From contig NZ_CP047952.1 in the NCBI RefSeq assembly GCF_014279875.1, forward strand, positions 1,054,001-1,118,000: a stretch of DNA of 64,000 bases. The letters run 5' to 3'. A program made the translations under genes and the position numbers. Numbering within the stretch: the stretch's first letter is position 1; the number at the start of each line of letters is the position of its first letter. The notes beneath the pieces are model-generated. The model ran no database searches. It was not told the DNA's origin and saw only the letters and a program-made list of their open reading frames with translations. Shown piece after piece: positions 9,356 through 16,968 of this stretch. Source of the DNA: Synechococcus sp. MEDNS5 (GTDB taxonomy: Bacteria > Cyanobacteriota > Cyanobacteriia > PCC-6307 > Cyanobiaceae).

Positions 9356-9892
9356 TCAGCGGGAGATCACCTCGGTGTTGAGCTCGTTGAAACTCAGACT
9401 TGTGCTTCCGCCTGTGGGGGCGGGGATTCCGGTCGCAGCACTGATCGCCGCATTGATCTCTTCGAGGGGCACCTGTCCCTCTGCATCAAGAATCACTGAA
9501 CCACTGCCGTCGAGCACCACCACCTGAGGAACAACCCCTTTCCAGTAGTGGGCAGGGTCGTTCTGACCCTGGTCACCGCGATTCTGCAGGGCATCGGTGG
9601 TGAGGGGAAGCAAGTCAACGCTGTTGCCCCAGACGCGCTGGAGTTCCGACACGGATGAGGAGAACACCTTGCTGGTGCTGCTGTCGTCGAGGTAGTAAAC
9701 CAAAACGCTCGTGCGGCCTGCGGCTTGCGACTCGGCCAGGGTTATGGCGGGTGGAACCAGAGATCCGTTGCCTGCGTACAGAGCGAAAATGTTTCCGTCG
9801 TAGCTGTCGGTCTCCCTGGCGGCTTGTCCAGGGAGTGCGATCAGAACCAAAGCAAGAACCATCGAAAGGGAGCGAAGCAGGAACCCAGCCAT
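9356..9892 (-). CDS. Secreted thioredoxin-fold protein, likely thylakoid
   Basis: A 178-residue protein with a signal peptide (about 1-24, cleaving after GQA). The mature part begins with a stretch SYDGNIFALYAGNGSLVPP, then VLVYYLDDSSTSKVFSS, which sits where a thioredoxin active site would be but has no cysteine, and VVPQVVVLDGSGSVILDAEG, the cis-proline end of the fold. It resembles a cyanobacterial family annotated as a thylakoid photosystem I accumulation factor; I give that name from memory only. Lack of the CxxC makes a redox role unlikely. It lies between the CofE-like gene and the DUF3685 gene. Confidence 0.68.
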   Translation of the reverse strand: MAGFLLRSLSMVLALVLIALPGQAARETDSYDGNIFALYAGNGSLVPPAITLAESQAAGRTSVLVYYLDDSSTSKVFSSSVSELQRVWGNSVDLLPLTTDALQNRGDQGQNDPAHYWKGVVPQVVVLDGSGSVILDAEGQVPLEEINAAISAATGIPAPTGGSTSLSFNELNTEVISR

Positions 9893-9951
9893 GGTTCAGC
9901 AGGAAAGACAACGCATTCTGAACCCTTCTCGCCGCACTCTCATCTCGACGC

Positions 9952-11568
9952 TCAGCTTCGCCCGAAGCTGCGCCCCATTCCCTGGGCAATGCCCCGGCCA
10001 ATGAGACCGATCGCGCGACCGACAACCTGGGTGAGAACCACCACCATCAGATCGCCGAACCGTTTCACCAGACTCTGCACCTGGGGGGCGATGGCATCGC
10101 GGGCTTCGACCAGAAGGGCGACCTGCTGTTGCCACCACTGCAGCTGTTTCAGTTCCTCATCCCTCGGTTCCGTCAGCAGCAGGGGCTCGATCTGGCCTGA
10201 TTTCAGCCTGTACAGCAGTCTGCGACTTTCGTACAGGCGGATCGGTCGTTCAATCCACTCCTGCCAACGGGACTGACTGTTGAGCTGGTTGCGCAGCCGC
10301 TCCAGTTCACGGGTGGAAATCAAGGCGTGATCAAGCAGATAACGACGCAGTTCAGGCCACTCGCCGCAGACGCCCAGTAACTCGCCCCCGATCAACTCCG
10401 CTGTGCGCACCAGCCAGTTACTGATGAGCGTCTCGAGCTGGAGCAAGGCTCTGGGATCATCGGAGGGAAGCAGCTGTCCGTCCACAAGAACGGGTTGGTC
10501 TTGCACCAACGCCGCAAGCATGGTCATGGGGTCTGGAAGTTCCTCGTCGCCTCGCAATAGATCGGTCCGCTTCAGCAGCTCGTCCGCAACCGGCTGCATG
10601 GCTTCGCCGAGAGGCAAGCGCACGTAGCTGCCCGCCACACTGCGTAGCGCTTGCTGACGGACTTCCGGTTGCAGGGCGTTCCAGCGCTTTCTCAGGTCCT
10701 GCTGGCTCAAGGGGGCTGCGGGGGCTTCTTGCCGGAGGCGCTGCAGCACGGTGTGCAGTTGTTGGAGAAGGGCCAGGAGCAGATCGCGGCGACGCTCCGG
10801 ATGCAGTCCCTCGATGGCGAGCAACTGGCCGGTGCCATTACCCAGACCTCCGCTCACGGCGGTTTGAAGTCGGTCTTGGATGGCCTCCCACACCGCCTCC
10901 GTGTTGCGATCTCTGATGCTGAGACTGATGCTTTCTTTCGGCTGCGAGAGGGCAACGGCATGATCAAGACCCACCTGAAGAGGCCCCCAGAGCCACAGCA
11001 GCAGATTGCGCGCACTCAGCAGCTCCCGCCGGCGTCCTTCCAGCAGCAAACGCAGAAGCGATTGCTCGGGTGGAGGATTCAAGAGCGCTTCGATGACCTG
11101 CAGATCTGCACTGATCTGCTGCAGACCGCTCAATAGCAGCCAACTGGCAGCGCCGACAGGCTGTACTGGATGGTCAGCCGTCGATGCGCTGGATTCGATA
11201 GCGAGCACCCGTCCCCCCTGCAAGAGGCGCTGGATGGCGGAACGCAGACCCTCAAGATCAGGATCCTGAACTACCCCCTCACAGTTCAAAGCTAGAAGCT
11301 CCCTGGGATCACGGCTGAAATCCGAGGGAAGAACGAGCAGGATTGGCGAAGGAGTCCAGCGTTGCTGGAGCTGGAGAATCTCCCGGTCGAGAAGGAGTGA
11401 CTGGCTGCGTCCCGGGAGCGCCCAGATCACCAGGTCGGGGTGGCTCTCTAACGCCTCACTGCTGCGTCGAATGCTGAGGGGATGCTCAGCGGTGGAGAGT
11501 TCAGCCGCGAGACTTTCACCGAGAAGGTCGGGAGCGAAAAGGAGAATCTCCCTGGCCTGAACGTTCAC
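9952..11568 (-). CDS. DUF3685-family protein
   Basis: A 538-residue protein. The N-terminal 120 residues look like a response-regulator receiver fold (strand EILLFAPDLLGESLA, then DLVIWALPG and ILLVLPSD) but lack a phospho-acceptor aspartate in the usual DxxLP context. The rest is helical with many Leu and Arg, ending with a Gly-rich amphipathic segment (RAIGLIGRGIAQGMGRSFGRS). This arrangement fits the cyanobacterial and plastid DUF3685 family, whose role is not known to me. It stands between the thioredoxin-fold gene and the Fur-family regulator, all on the minus strand. Confidence 0.7.
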   Translation of the reverse strand: MNVQAREILLFAPDLLGESLAAELSTAEHPLSIRRSSEALESHPDLVIWALPGRSQSLLLDREILQLQQRWTPSPILLVLPSDFSRDPRELLALNCEGVVQDPDLEGLRSAIQRLLQGGRVLAIESSASTADHPVQPVGAASWLLLSGLQQISADLQVIEALLNPPPEQSLLRLLLEGRRRELLSARNLLLWLWGPLQVGLDHAVALSQPKESISLSIRDRNTEAVWEAIQDRLQTAVSGGLGNGTGQLLAIEGLHPERRRDLLLALLQQLHTVLQRLRQEAPAAPLSQQDLRKRWNALQPEVRQQALRSVAGSYVRLPLGEAMQPVADELLKRTDLLRGDEELPDPMTMLAALVQDQPVLVDGQLLPSDDPRALLQLETLISNWLVRTAELIGGELLGVCGEWPELRRYLLDHALISTRELERLRNQLNSQSRWQEWIERPIRLYESRRLLYRLKSGQIEPLLLTEPRDEELKQLQWWQQQVALLVEARDAIAPQVQSLVKRFGDLMVVVLTQVVGRAIGLIGRGIAQGMGRSFGRS

Positions 11569-11613
11569 GGTGCTCAGCTCTATTGCTTACAGGCGTCAAG
11601 GTAACGGTCCTCT

Positions 11614-12081
11614 TCAGGATCCTCCAGTGGTCTCTGCACGACGACCACTGAGCTGAAGAGTGTAGGACTCGATCCTGTAGCCGGTGCGTTGTTCAATGTC
11701 CTGGAGTAAGGCCGCGGGGAGTTCAACGTCGAGATCTTCAATCACACCACTTTCCATGCAGGTGATGTGACTGTGGGGGTCGTTGCGGTACCCGTAGAGA
11801 CGACCACTGGCACGATCGAGACACTCGATCACACCAGCGCTCTGCAGGGCTTCGAGATTCTGATAAACCGAGGTATGGCCAATGCTCCGGCCTCTCTGAT
11901 TCAGTTTTTCAAAAATGTCTCTCGCACTGAGATGGGTTCCTTCGCTCCAGAGCAGATCCAGCACCATCCTGCGTTGCCGAATCAAGCGCATGCCGAGTGT
12001 TCGGCACTGCTCGAATGCTTGCTGAAGGCTCCTGTGTCTGCCTCCATCCTGAATGAGGGGTGACACGAGCGCAGACTCCAC
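11614..12081 (-). CDS. Fur-family transcriptional regulator
   Basis: A 155-residue metalloregulator-type repressor. The winged-helix domain (about 30-90) contains RLIRQRRMVLDLLW, SARDIFEKLNQRG and HTSVYQNLEALQSAGVIE, where the recognition helix lies. The dimerisation domain has the metal-site region HSHITCMESG. Fur and PerR usually have CxxC here and often a second CxxC near the C-terminus. This protein has only one cysteine (CMES) and no C-terminal pair, so the structural zinc site seems absent. Which metal or signal it senses (Fur, PerR or Zur class) cannot be decided. The hisA terminator ends 24 bases upstream of its start. Confidence 0.88.
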   Translation of the reverse strand: MESALVSPLIQDGGRHRSLQQAFEQCRTLGMRLIRQRRMVLDLLWSEGTHLSARDIFEKLNQRGRSIGHTSVYQNLEALQSAGVIECLDRASGRLYGYRNDPHSHITCMESGVIEDLDVELPAALLQDIEQRTGYRIESYTLQLSGRRAETTGGS

Positions 12082-12104
12082 AGCGGTAGTCGGAATAACT
12101 TCAC

Positions 12105-12127
12105 TTTAAAACCCTCCTCGGGAGGGT
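12105..12127 (-). terminator. Rho-independent terminator after hisA
   Basis: On the minus strand, eight bases after the hisA stop, a 7-base GC-rich inverted repeat (ACCCTCC / GGAGGGT, 3-base loop) is followed by TTTT and AAAG. It separates hisA from the Fur-family gene downstream, whose promoter must then lie within or just after it. Confidence 0.72.
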
Positions 12128-12134
12128 GCATGGC

Positions 12135-12905
12135 TCAGGCGAAATCCTGAAGTAGGTCCGATGGAGGGTCCTGAAGCCGGCCACTCGCCAGGGCTCTCAG
12201 CGCTTCGCCCAGATCAATCCGTCCGTCGTAGAGCGCACGACCAACGATGACGGCTTCGACTCCAAGCGGTTCCAATGTCAACAAGGCCAGAAGATCGGCC
12301 ATGCATCCCACGCCTCCAGAGGCGATCACTGGAACGGAACTGGCTTCAGCCATCTCCCGAAGGGCCTGAAGATTTGGTCCCTCCAAGGTGCCATCGGTGC
12401 TGATGTCAGTACTGATGATCGCTGCGATGGCGGAGGTACTGAAGCGGGCGGCCAGCGCGATGGCTTCGGTGTTGCTGTCCTCCAGCCATCCCTTGGTGGC
12501 CACCTTCCCGTGGCGAGCGTCGATGCCCACCACGACCCGCTCGGGATGGCGCTCGGCAAGATCGATCACCAGCTGGGGCTGCTCCAGCGCCACGGTGCCG
12601 AGGATCACCCTGTCGAGACCACAAGCAAGCAAAGTCTCTGCCCGCTCCGCAGTTCGCACACCTCCACCGAGTTGCACGGGGATCGTGAGTGCTGAAGTGA
12701 TCGCACGGATGACGCTGTCATTGGCTGGTTCCCCACTGCGGGCTCCATCCAGATCCACCAGGTGCAGTCGTTCGGCGCCCTGTTCCTGCCAGCGCATGGC
12801 CTGGGCCACGGGGTCGTCATTGAAGCGTGTGACTTTGTCGTAATCACCTTGGTGCAGACGGACGCAGCTGCCCCCCAGCAGATCGATGGCGGGAATGATC
12901 TGCAT
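12135..12905 (-). CDS. hisA: HisA, phosphoribosylformimino-AICAR phosphate isomerase
   Basis: Isomerises ProFAR to PRFAR in histidine synthesis. The 256-residue TIM barrel begins MQIIPAIDLLGGSCVRL with the first catalytic aspartate in AIDLLGG, continues with LHLVDLDGA, QLGGGVR, VVGIDARHGKVATKGW, the second catalytic aspartate in ISTDISTDGTLEG and VIASGGVG, the phosphate-binding end. The two-fold half-barrel symmetry is visible. The ATG at 12905 matches the family; an upstream in-frame ATG (12959) adds an unrelated leader. The divergent epimerase gene begins 80 bases away. Confidence 0.96.
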   Translation of the reverse strand: MQIIPAIDLLGGSCVRLHQGDYDKVTRFNDDPVAQAMRWQEQGAERLHLVDLDGARSGEPANDSVIRAITSALTIPVQLGGGVRTAERAETLLACGLDRVILGTVALEQPQLVIDLAERHPERVVVGIDARHGKVATKGWLEDSNTEAIALAARFSTSAIAAIISTDISTDGTLEGPNLQALREMAEASSVPVIASGGVGCMADLLALLTLEPLGVEAVIVGRALYDGRIDLGEALRALASGRLQDPPSDLLQDFA

Positions 12906-12984
12906 GGCCGGCTCAGGGAACAACCCCCATCCTGCATGGCTGGGTTGAGCGCGCTTCAATGGCTGCCGATCCGCTGGACTGACT

Positions 12985-13908
12985 GTGCAAATCCTGTTGA
13001 TGGGTGGGACCCGCTTTGTTGGGAAACCTCTCGTGAGCCGCCTTCTGCAGCAGGGTCATCAGCTCACCTTGTTCACCCGTGGTCGGCAACCCCTGCCCGC
13101 TGGTGTCGAGTCCTGCGTTGGTGATCGCCAGGACGACACCGCCCTGGAGCAGCTCCGTGGCCGCCGCTTCGAGGTGGTGATCGACAGCTCCGGACGGACT
13201 CTTGCTGACAGCCAAAAGGTAATTGAACGGACTGGAGCTCCCTCCCACCGATTTCTCTACGTAAGCTCTGCTGGGGTTTACGCCGCTAGTGAGAGCTGGC
13301 CTCTTGATGAGCAGAGTCCCTTGGATCCTCAGAGTCGCCATGCCGGTAAGGCTGAAACCGAAGCTTGGCTGATGCGTGAGGGGATTCCGTTCACAAGTTT
13401 CCGGCCCACCTATATCGTCGGCCCCGGCAACTACAACCCGGTAGAGCGCTGGTTCTTCGACCGCATCGTGCATGGGCGCCCGATCCCGCTTCCGGGGGAC
13501 GGAACCACGGTGACCCAGGTTGGCCATGTGGAGGATCTTGCGGAGGCCATGGCCCGCAGCCTTGAAGTGGATGCTGCCTGCAACCGCATCTACAACTGCT
13601 CATCCCATCGCGGAATCACCTTCCGTGGGTTGATTGCCGCCGCCGCCGAGGCCTGTGGCCGCGAGTGCGCGGATCTTGATCTGCGTTCATTCGACCCCAG
13701 TGGCCTGGATCCGAAAGCCCGCAAAGCGTTCCCCCTGCGGCTCAGTCACTTCCTGACCGATGTCTCAAGGGTGGAGCGCGAACTGGCCTGGATGCCCCGG
13801 TTTGATGCCGCTACCTCAATGGCTGACAGTTTTCAACGGGATTACCAGCTGAGCCCCACGCCCAATCCGGATTTCAGCGGCGACGACGCCCTGCTGTCAG
13901 CGGCGTGA
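12985..13908 (+). CDS. NAD-dependent epimerase, CSP41-like
   Basis: A 307-residue short-chain dehydrogenase of the extended type. The Rossmann motif MGGTRFVGKPLV is at residues 6-17, followed by DSSGR, YVSSAGVY and a late SFRPTYIVGPGNYNP substrate region. The catalytic YxxxK is not canonical: the position after SSAGVY is ESWPLDE and the Lys in HAGKAETE takes the place of the usual one. This is typical of the CSP41 family of plastids and cyanobacteria, whose plant members bind RNA. A sugar-nucleotide epimerase function is the alternative. Its 3' end overlaps the convergent pgsA by 35 bases. Confidence 0.83.
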   Translation: MQILLMGGTRFVGKPLVSRLLQQGHQLTLFTRGRQPLPAGVESCVGDRQDDTALEQLRGRRFEVVIDSSGRTLADSQKVIERTGAPSHRFLYVSSAGVYAASESWPLDEQSPLDPQSRHAGKAETEAWLMREGIPFTSFRPTYIVGPGNYNPVERWFFDRIVHGRPIPLPGDGTTVTQVGHVEDLAEAMARSLEVDAACNRIYNCSSHRGITFRGLIAAAAEACGRECADLDLRSFDPSGLDPKARKAFPLRLSHFLTDVSRVERELAWMPRFDAATSMADSFQRDYQLSPTPNPDFSGDDALLSAA

Positions 13909-14422
13909 TGTAGGCCAGCCCAGACCAGAGGGCCAGCCCCAGGGCTGGCCAATACAGGCTCCAGCCCAGCTGACGAAGTCCAAGGACGACTGAACCGGCC
14001 CCCCAGCTTGGAGGCCAGATCAGCAGAAACAGGCTCAGGAACTGCAGGGTGGTTTTTGTTTTGCCAATCCAGGAGGCCGGAGCCCCGCTCTGACTTGCTG
14101 ATCGCCAACCCGAAATCAATAGTTCCCTGGCCAACAGAAGCCAGACCGACCAGAGGGGGAGGACCTGCTCGCTGGCCAACCAGATCAATGGAGCGCTGAT
14201 CAGAAGCTTGTCTGCCAGGGGATCGAGCCTGGCCCCCCAGCTGCTGCCGCCATCGGCCTTGCGGGCCATCCAGCCATCAGCCCAGTCACTGAAGGCACCC
14301 AAGAGCAGCAGCAACCAAGCGGTGGAGAGCTGATCAGCGGCAAGAGCCAGCAGTACGGGGGCGCCCAGAACAGCACGGAACAGGGTGAGTCGATCCGCCC
14401 AGGATCGCCAGGGAGAGACCAA
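13874..14422 (-). CDS. pgsA: CDP-diacylglycerol-glycerol-3-phosphate 3-phosphatidyltransferase
   Basis: Makes phosphatidylglycerol phosphate, the precursor of phosphatidylglycerol in thylakoid membranes. The 182-residue membrane protein has four or five hydrophobic segments and the CDP-alcohol phosphotransferase signature DWADGWMAR, then eight residues and GARLDPLADK, giving the D-x2-DG-x2-AR-x8-G-x3-D-x3-D pattern. The C-terminus ends in four Arg. It is convergent with the epimerase gene, overlapping it by 35 bases, and diverges from the CBS-domain gene. Confidence 0.93.
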   Translation of the reverse strand: MVSPWRSWADRLTLFRAVLGAPVLLALAADQLSTAWLLLLLGAFSDWADGWMARKADGGSSWGARLDPLADKLLISAPLIWLASEQVLPLWSVWLLLARELLISGWRSASQSGAPASWIGKTKTTLQFLSLFLLIWPPSWGAGSVVLGLRQLGWSLYWPALGLALWSGLAYITPLTAGRRRR

Positions 14423-14453
14423 GGCTCAGAATGCGTGCAGTTGATCAGGTCCC

Positions 14454-14924
14454 ATGGTGCTCCAGCAGACGGTCGGGGAGGTGATGTCCGCTCCGGTGCT
14501 GACAGTCACGCCTGCCACTCCCTTAAAGGATGCCGTGACTCTGTTGAGCGACCACCACATCAGTGGAGTGCCTGTGGTCGGTGATGACGGCACGCTTGTG
14601 GGTGAACTCACCGAGCAGAACCTGATGGTGCGCGAGAGCGGGGTCGATGCGGGGCCTTACGTGATGCTTCTCGACAGCGTGATTTACCTGCGCAACCCCC
14701 TCAATTGGGACAAGCAGGTTCATCAGGTGTTGGGCAATACCGTGGCCGATCTCATGAGTCGTGATAGCCATTCCTGTGCCCAGTCTCTGCCACTGCCGAA
14801 GGCTGCCTCCATGCTCCACGAAAAAGGGACGCAGCGATTGATCGTGGTTGATGAAGAGCGCCGACCTGTTGGCATGCTCACCCGGGGTGATGTGGTGAGA
14901 GCCCTGGCGTCCGCCCAGCCCTAG
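14454..14924 (+). CDS. Tandem CBS-domain protein
   Basis: A 156-residue protein made of two CBS domains (about 1-60 and 95-155) with a short insert between them. The repeats are seen as VGEVMSAPVLTVTPATPLKDAV and VADLMSRDSHSCAQSLPLPKAA, each followed by a GVPVVGDDGTLVGELTE-like or RLIVVDEERRPVGMLTRGD-like strand pair. Such pairs bind adenine nucleotides. There is no attached catalytic domain, so it may act on a partner. An ATG at 14454 gives the family start. The stop overlaps the stop of the convergent tandem-repeat gene. Confidence 0.9.
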   Translation: MVLQQTVGEVMSAPVLTVTPATPLKDAVTLLSDHHISGVPVVGDDGTLVGELTEQNLMVRESGVDAGPYVMLLDSVIYLRNPLNWDKQVHQVLGNTVADLMSRDSHSCAQSLPLPKAASMLHEKGTQRLIVVDEERRPVGMLTRGDVVRALASAQP

Positions 14925-16117
14925 CGCTGGGCCAGGGGCTGGATGCGGATGGCAATCGGCTTGATCAGCCGGAAGTCCACCATGTCGCCCACCTTGAGAT
15001 CAGCGAACACTTCATCTTCGAGTTCAGGACGGATGTCCAATTTGTGAATCTTTCCGAGGGGGCCGCGCAGGGTGAGCTTGTGATCGGTGCGCGACAGCCG
15101 GACGACTTCGGCGGTTCCGGTCGCCATGGCCACCCGAGTGCCCGATGGCAGTGGACCGAAATCCTCTCCGAGTCGGCGATCTTCCCGTTGGAAGCTGAGC
15201 TTGGTCTGGCTCGAGGGCCTGAGATCCACCACCAGACCCTGGAGAAGCTCGATGGACACAAGATCTCCTGGTTTGAGGCCCGTTGCTGCAGGATCGATCG
15301 CACTGGTCAGCAGGCTGGTATGGCCTTGGGCGCCTTTCACCTCGATCACTTTCTGACCGGGGATGATTCGTTGAATCGTGGCCTTCAGCTGAGCCAGTTC
15401 AAAGGCTTCCAGCAGTTCACTCTTGATGGCCGCGCCGTCATCGATCACAGTGCTGACCATCGGCGCCTGTCCGTTGACCCTGTAGCTCTGCCTTGACGCT
15501 TCTGAGGCAGGGAGCCTGCGCACATCGATGGCAAGAGGCTGGATCAGCCGGAAGTCAACGGTGTCTCCGACCTTGAGGCTGTCAAAGGGATTTACCCCGG
15601 GTGTGGGGACCACATCGAGGTTGTTGATTCCGCCGAGAGGACCCAGCAGATCGATGGAGTTGTCCTCAGCATCGATGCGGATCACCCGGCCGGTCCCCGA
15701 TGCCAGGGCCACGCGCATGCCCTTCTTGAGCTTGCCCATGTCCATGGGAAGGATGATGTCTTCGCGGTTGAAGCTCAAATCAGTGCTGGAACTTGGTTCC
15801 AGTTCCACCACCAGGCCGTCAAGAATGGAGAGGCTCACTTCGTCCCCCGCTTTCAGGCCCAGGGGAGTGAGATCGATGCCCACCGTCAGGATCTCTTTGT
15901 GACCGTGGGGATCGATCACCTCGATCACTTTCTCTTCTGGCAGAGCGGTGGTCACCGTGGCTCGCATCTCGGTGACTTCAAACGCAGCCAGCTCTTCGGG
16001 TGAGAACCCAGCGGAGGCGGCGGGAGTGAGCAGTGCAGTGAGTCCAAGGCCCGCACCGATCACACCCCGCAAGGGTCCGCAGCGGAGCAGGGATCGGAGT
16101 GCGGAGGTGGGGGACAC
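14921..16117 (-). CDS. Secreted protein with two homologous halves
   Basis: A 398-residue protein with a signal peptide (about 1-36). The mature part is a duplication: about 45-200 and about 236-396 each contain AELKATV-like start, EKVIEV (or QKVIEVKGAQGH), a loop ending GLKAGDEVSLSILDGLVVELEPSS / GLKPGDLVSIELLQGLVVDLRPSS, SFNREDIILP / SFQREDRRLG, GTRVAMATGTAEVVR / GMRVALASGTGRVIR and KVGDTVDFRLIQPLAIDVRRLP / KVGDMVDFRLIKPIAIRIQPL. The halves are beta-rich and probably lie in the periplasm or lumen. I do not recognise a family or function. It is convergent with the CBS gene. Confidence 0.75.
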   Translation of the reverse strand: MSPTSALRSLLRCGPLRGVIGAGLGLTALLTPAASAGFSPEELAAFEVTEMRATVTTALPEEKVIEVIDPHGHKEILTVGIDLTPLGLKAGDEVSLSILDGLVVELEPSSSTDLSFNREDIILPMDMGKLKKGMRVALASGTGRVIRIDAEDNSIDLLGPLGGINNLDVVPTPGVNPFDSLKVGDTVDFRLIQPLAIDVRRLPASEASRQSYRVNGQAPMVSTVIDDGAAIKSELLEAFELAQLKATIQRIIPGQKVIEVKGAQGHTSLLTSAIDPAATGLKPGDLVSIELLQGLVVDLRPSSQTKLSFQREDRRLGEDFGPLPSGTRVAMATGTAEVVRLSRTDHKLTLRGPLGKIHKLDIRPELEDEVFADLKVGDMVDFRLIKPIAIRIQPLAQR

Positions 16118-16193
16118 GGGAGAGTCTGAAAGTGGAGTGACGCTAGCCCGACCCGATCTAGGTCACAATGGCCGCGCAAACGCGATTTCAGCC

Positions 16194-16667
16194 ATGCCCT
16201 TCCCTTCCTGGCGCATCGCCCTGCCGGCGGGTCTGGCTCTGTTGTGCGTGAGCTTGGTTCCGATGCAGGCTCGGGCTGAAAAAACCATCGAGATCAGCCT
16301 CAAGCAGCGATACCTCACGCTGTTTGACAACGGCAAGGTTGTGGAACGCTTCCCTGTCGCCATCGGAGCTCCGGAATCGCCGACCCCCGCAGGCAGTTAC
16401 GCGATCACGCGCAAAGAGGAAGCTCCTGTGTATCACAAGGGCGGCAAGGTCATCGCACCCGGTCCGAAGAATCCAGTTGGCGTTCGCTACATGGCTTACT
16501 TTCAGATCGGTTCCGGCGAGTACGCGATCCACGGCACAGCCTGGCCGAACTGGGTCAAGCTCCGGGCCGCCGTCAGTCTGGGATGCATCCGCATGCTTAA
16601 TAAGGACGTCGTCACGCTCTTCAAGCAGGTGGATGTCGGCACTCCTGTGGTTGTAACCACCAACTGA
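16194..16667 (+). CDS. L,D-transpeptidase (YkuD domain)
   Basis: Crosslinks peptidoglycan or attaches proteins to it, in the periplasm. The 157-residue protein has a signal peptide (about 1-28, cleaving near QARA) and then one YkuD domain: SPTPAGSYAITR, the HGTAW histidine motif and the catalytic SLGCIRM (usual form SHGCIRM; the His before Gly is Leu here). The ATG at 16194 is preceded by a region with few starts and a TAGGTCACAATG element that could hold the promoter's -10. The next small gene follows 17 bases later. Confidence 0.9.
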   Translation: MPFPSWRIALPAGLALLCVSLVPMQARAEKTIEISLKQRYLTLFDNGKVVERFPVAIGAPESPTPAGSYAITRKEEAPVYHKGGKVIAPGPKNPVGVRYMAYFQIGSGEYAIHGTAWPNWVKLRAAVSLGCIRMLNKDVVTLFKQVDVGTPVVVTTN

Positions 16668-16684
16668 ACTTCAGCAACTCAGCC

Positions 16685-16966
16685 ATGTTCAAGCGCTTGT
16701 TTCCCTTCCTATTGATCACAGGGTTTGCCTCCTTGGCCGCATCGACGACTGTGGCCTCTGCGATGAAGGAGATGCCGGAACAGAAGTTTCTCGATCAGGT
16801 CGAGGGCCCCGGTCATGTTCTGATCACTGCCCGAGGCGTGGAGGCTGTGAATGCGGAAGCGCGTCGCCAGGGTCTGAGTTTCCCTGCGATCGGCTACTGG
16901 TCACCAGAGAATGTGTGTTTCTCCAAGCCGCCAAGTGGGGACTGCAACGGCATCTTCCGCCGCTGA
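16685..16966 (+). CDS. Small secreted hypothetical protein
   Basis: A 93-residue protein with a signal peptide (about 1-26, after VASA). The mature part, about 67 residues, begins MKEMPEQKFLDQVEGPGHVLITARGVE, and ends with two cysteines (VCFSKPPSGDC) in a Gly-rich loop, so a disulfide is likely. Family unknown to me. It follows the L,D-transpeptidase gene and probably shares its transcript. Its stop is two bases from the stop of the convergent gene. Confidence 0.65.
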   Translation: MFKRLFPFLLITGFASLAASTTVASAMKEMPEQKFLDQVEGPGHVLITARGVEAVNAEARRQGLSFPAIGYWSPENVCFSKPPSGDCNGIFRR

Positions 16967-16968
16967 TT

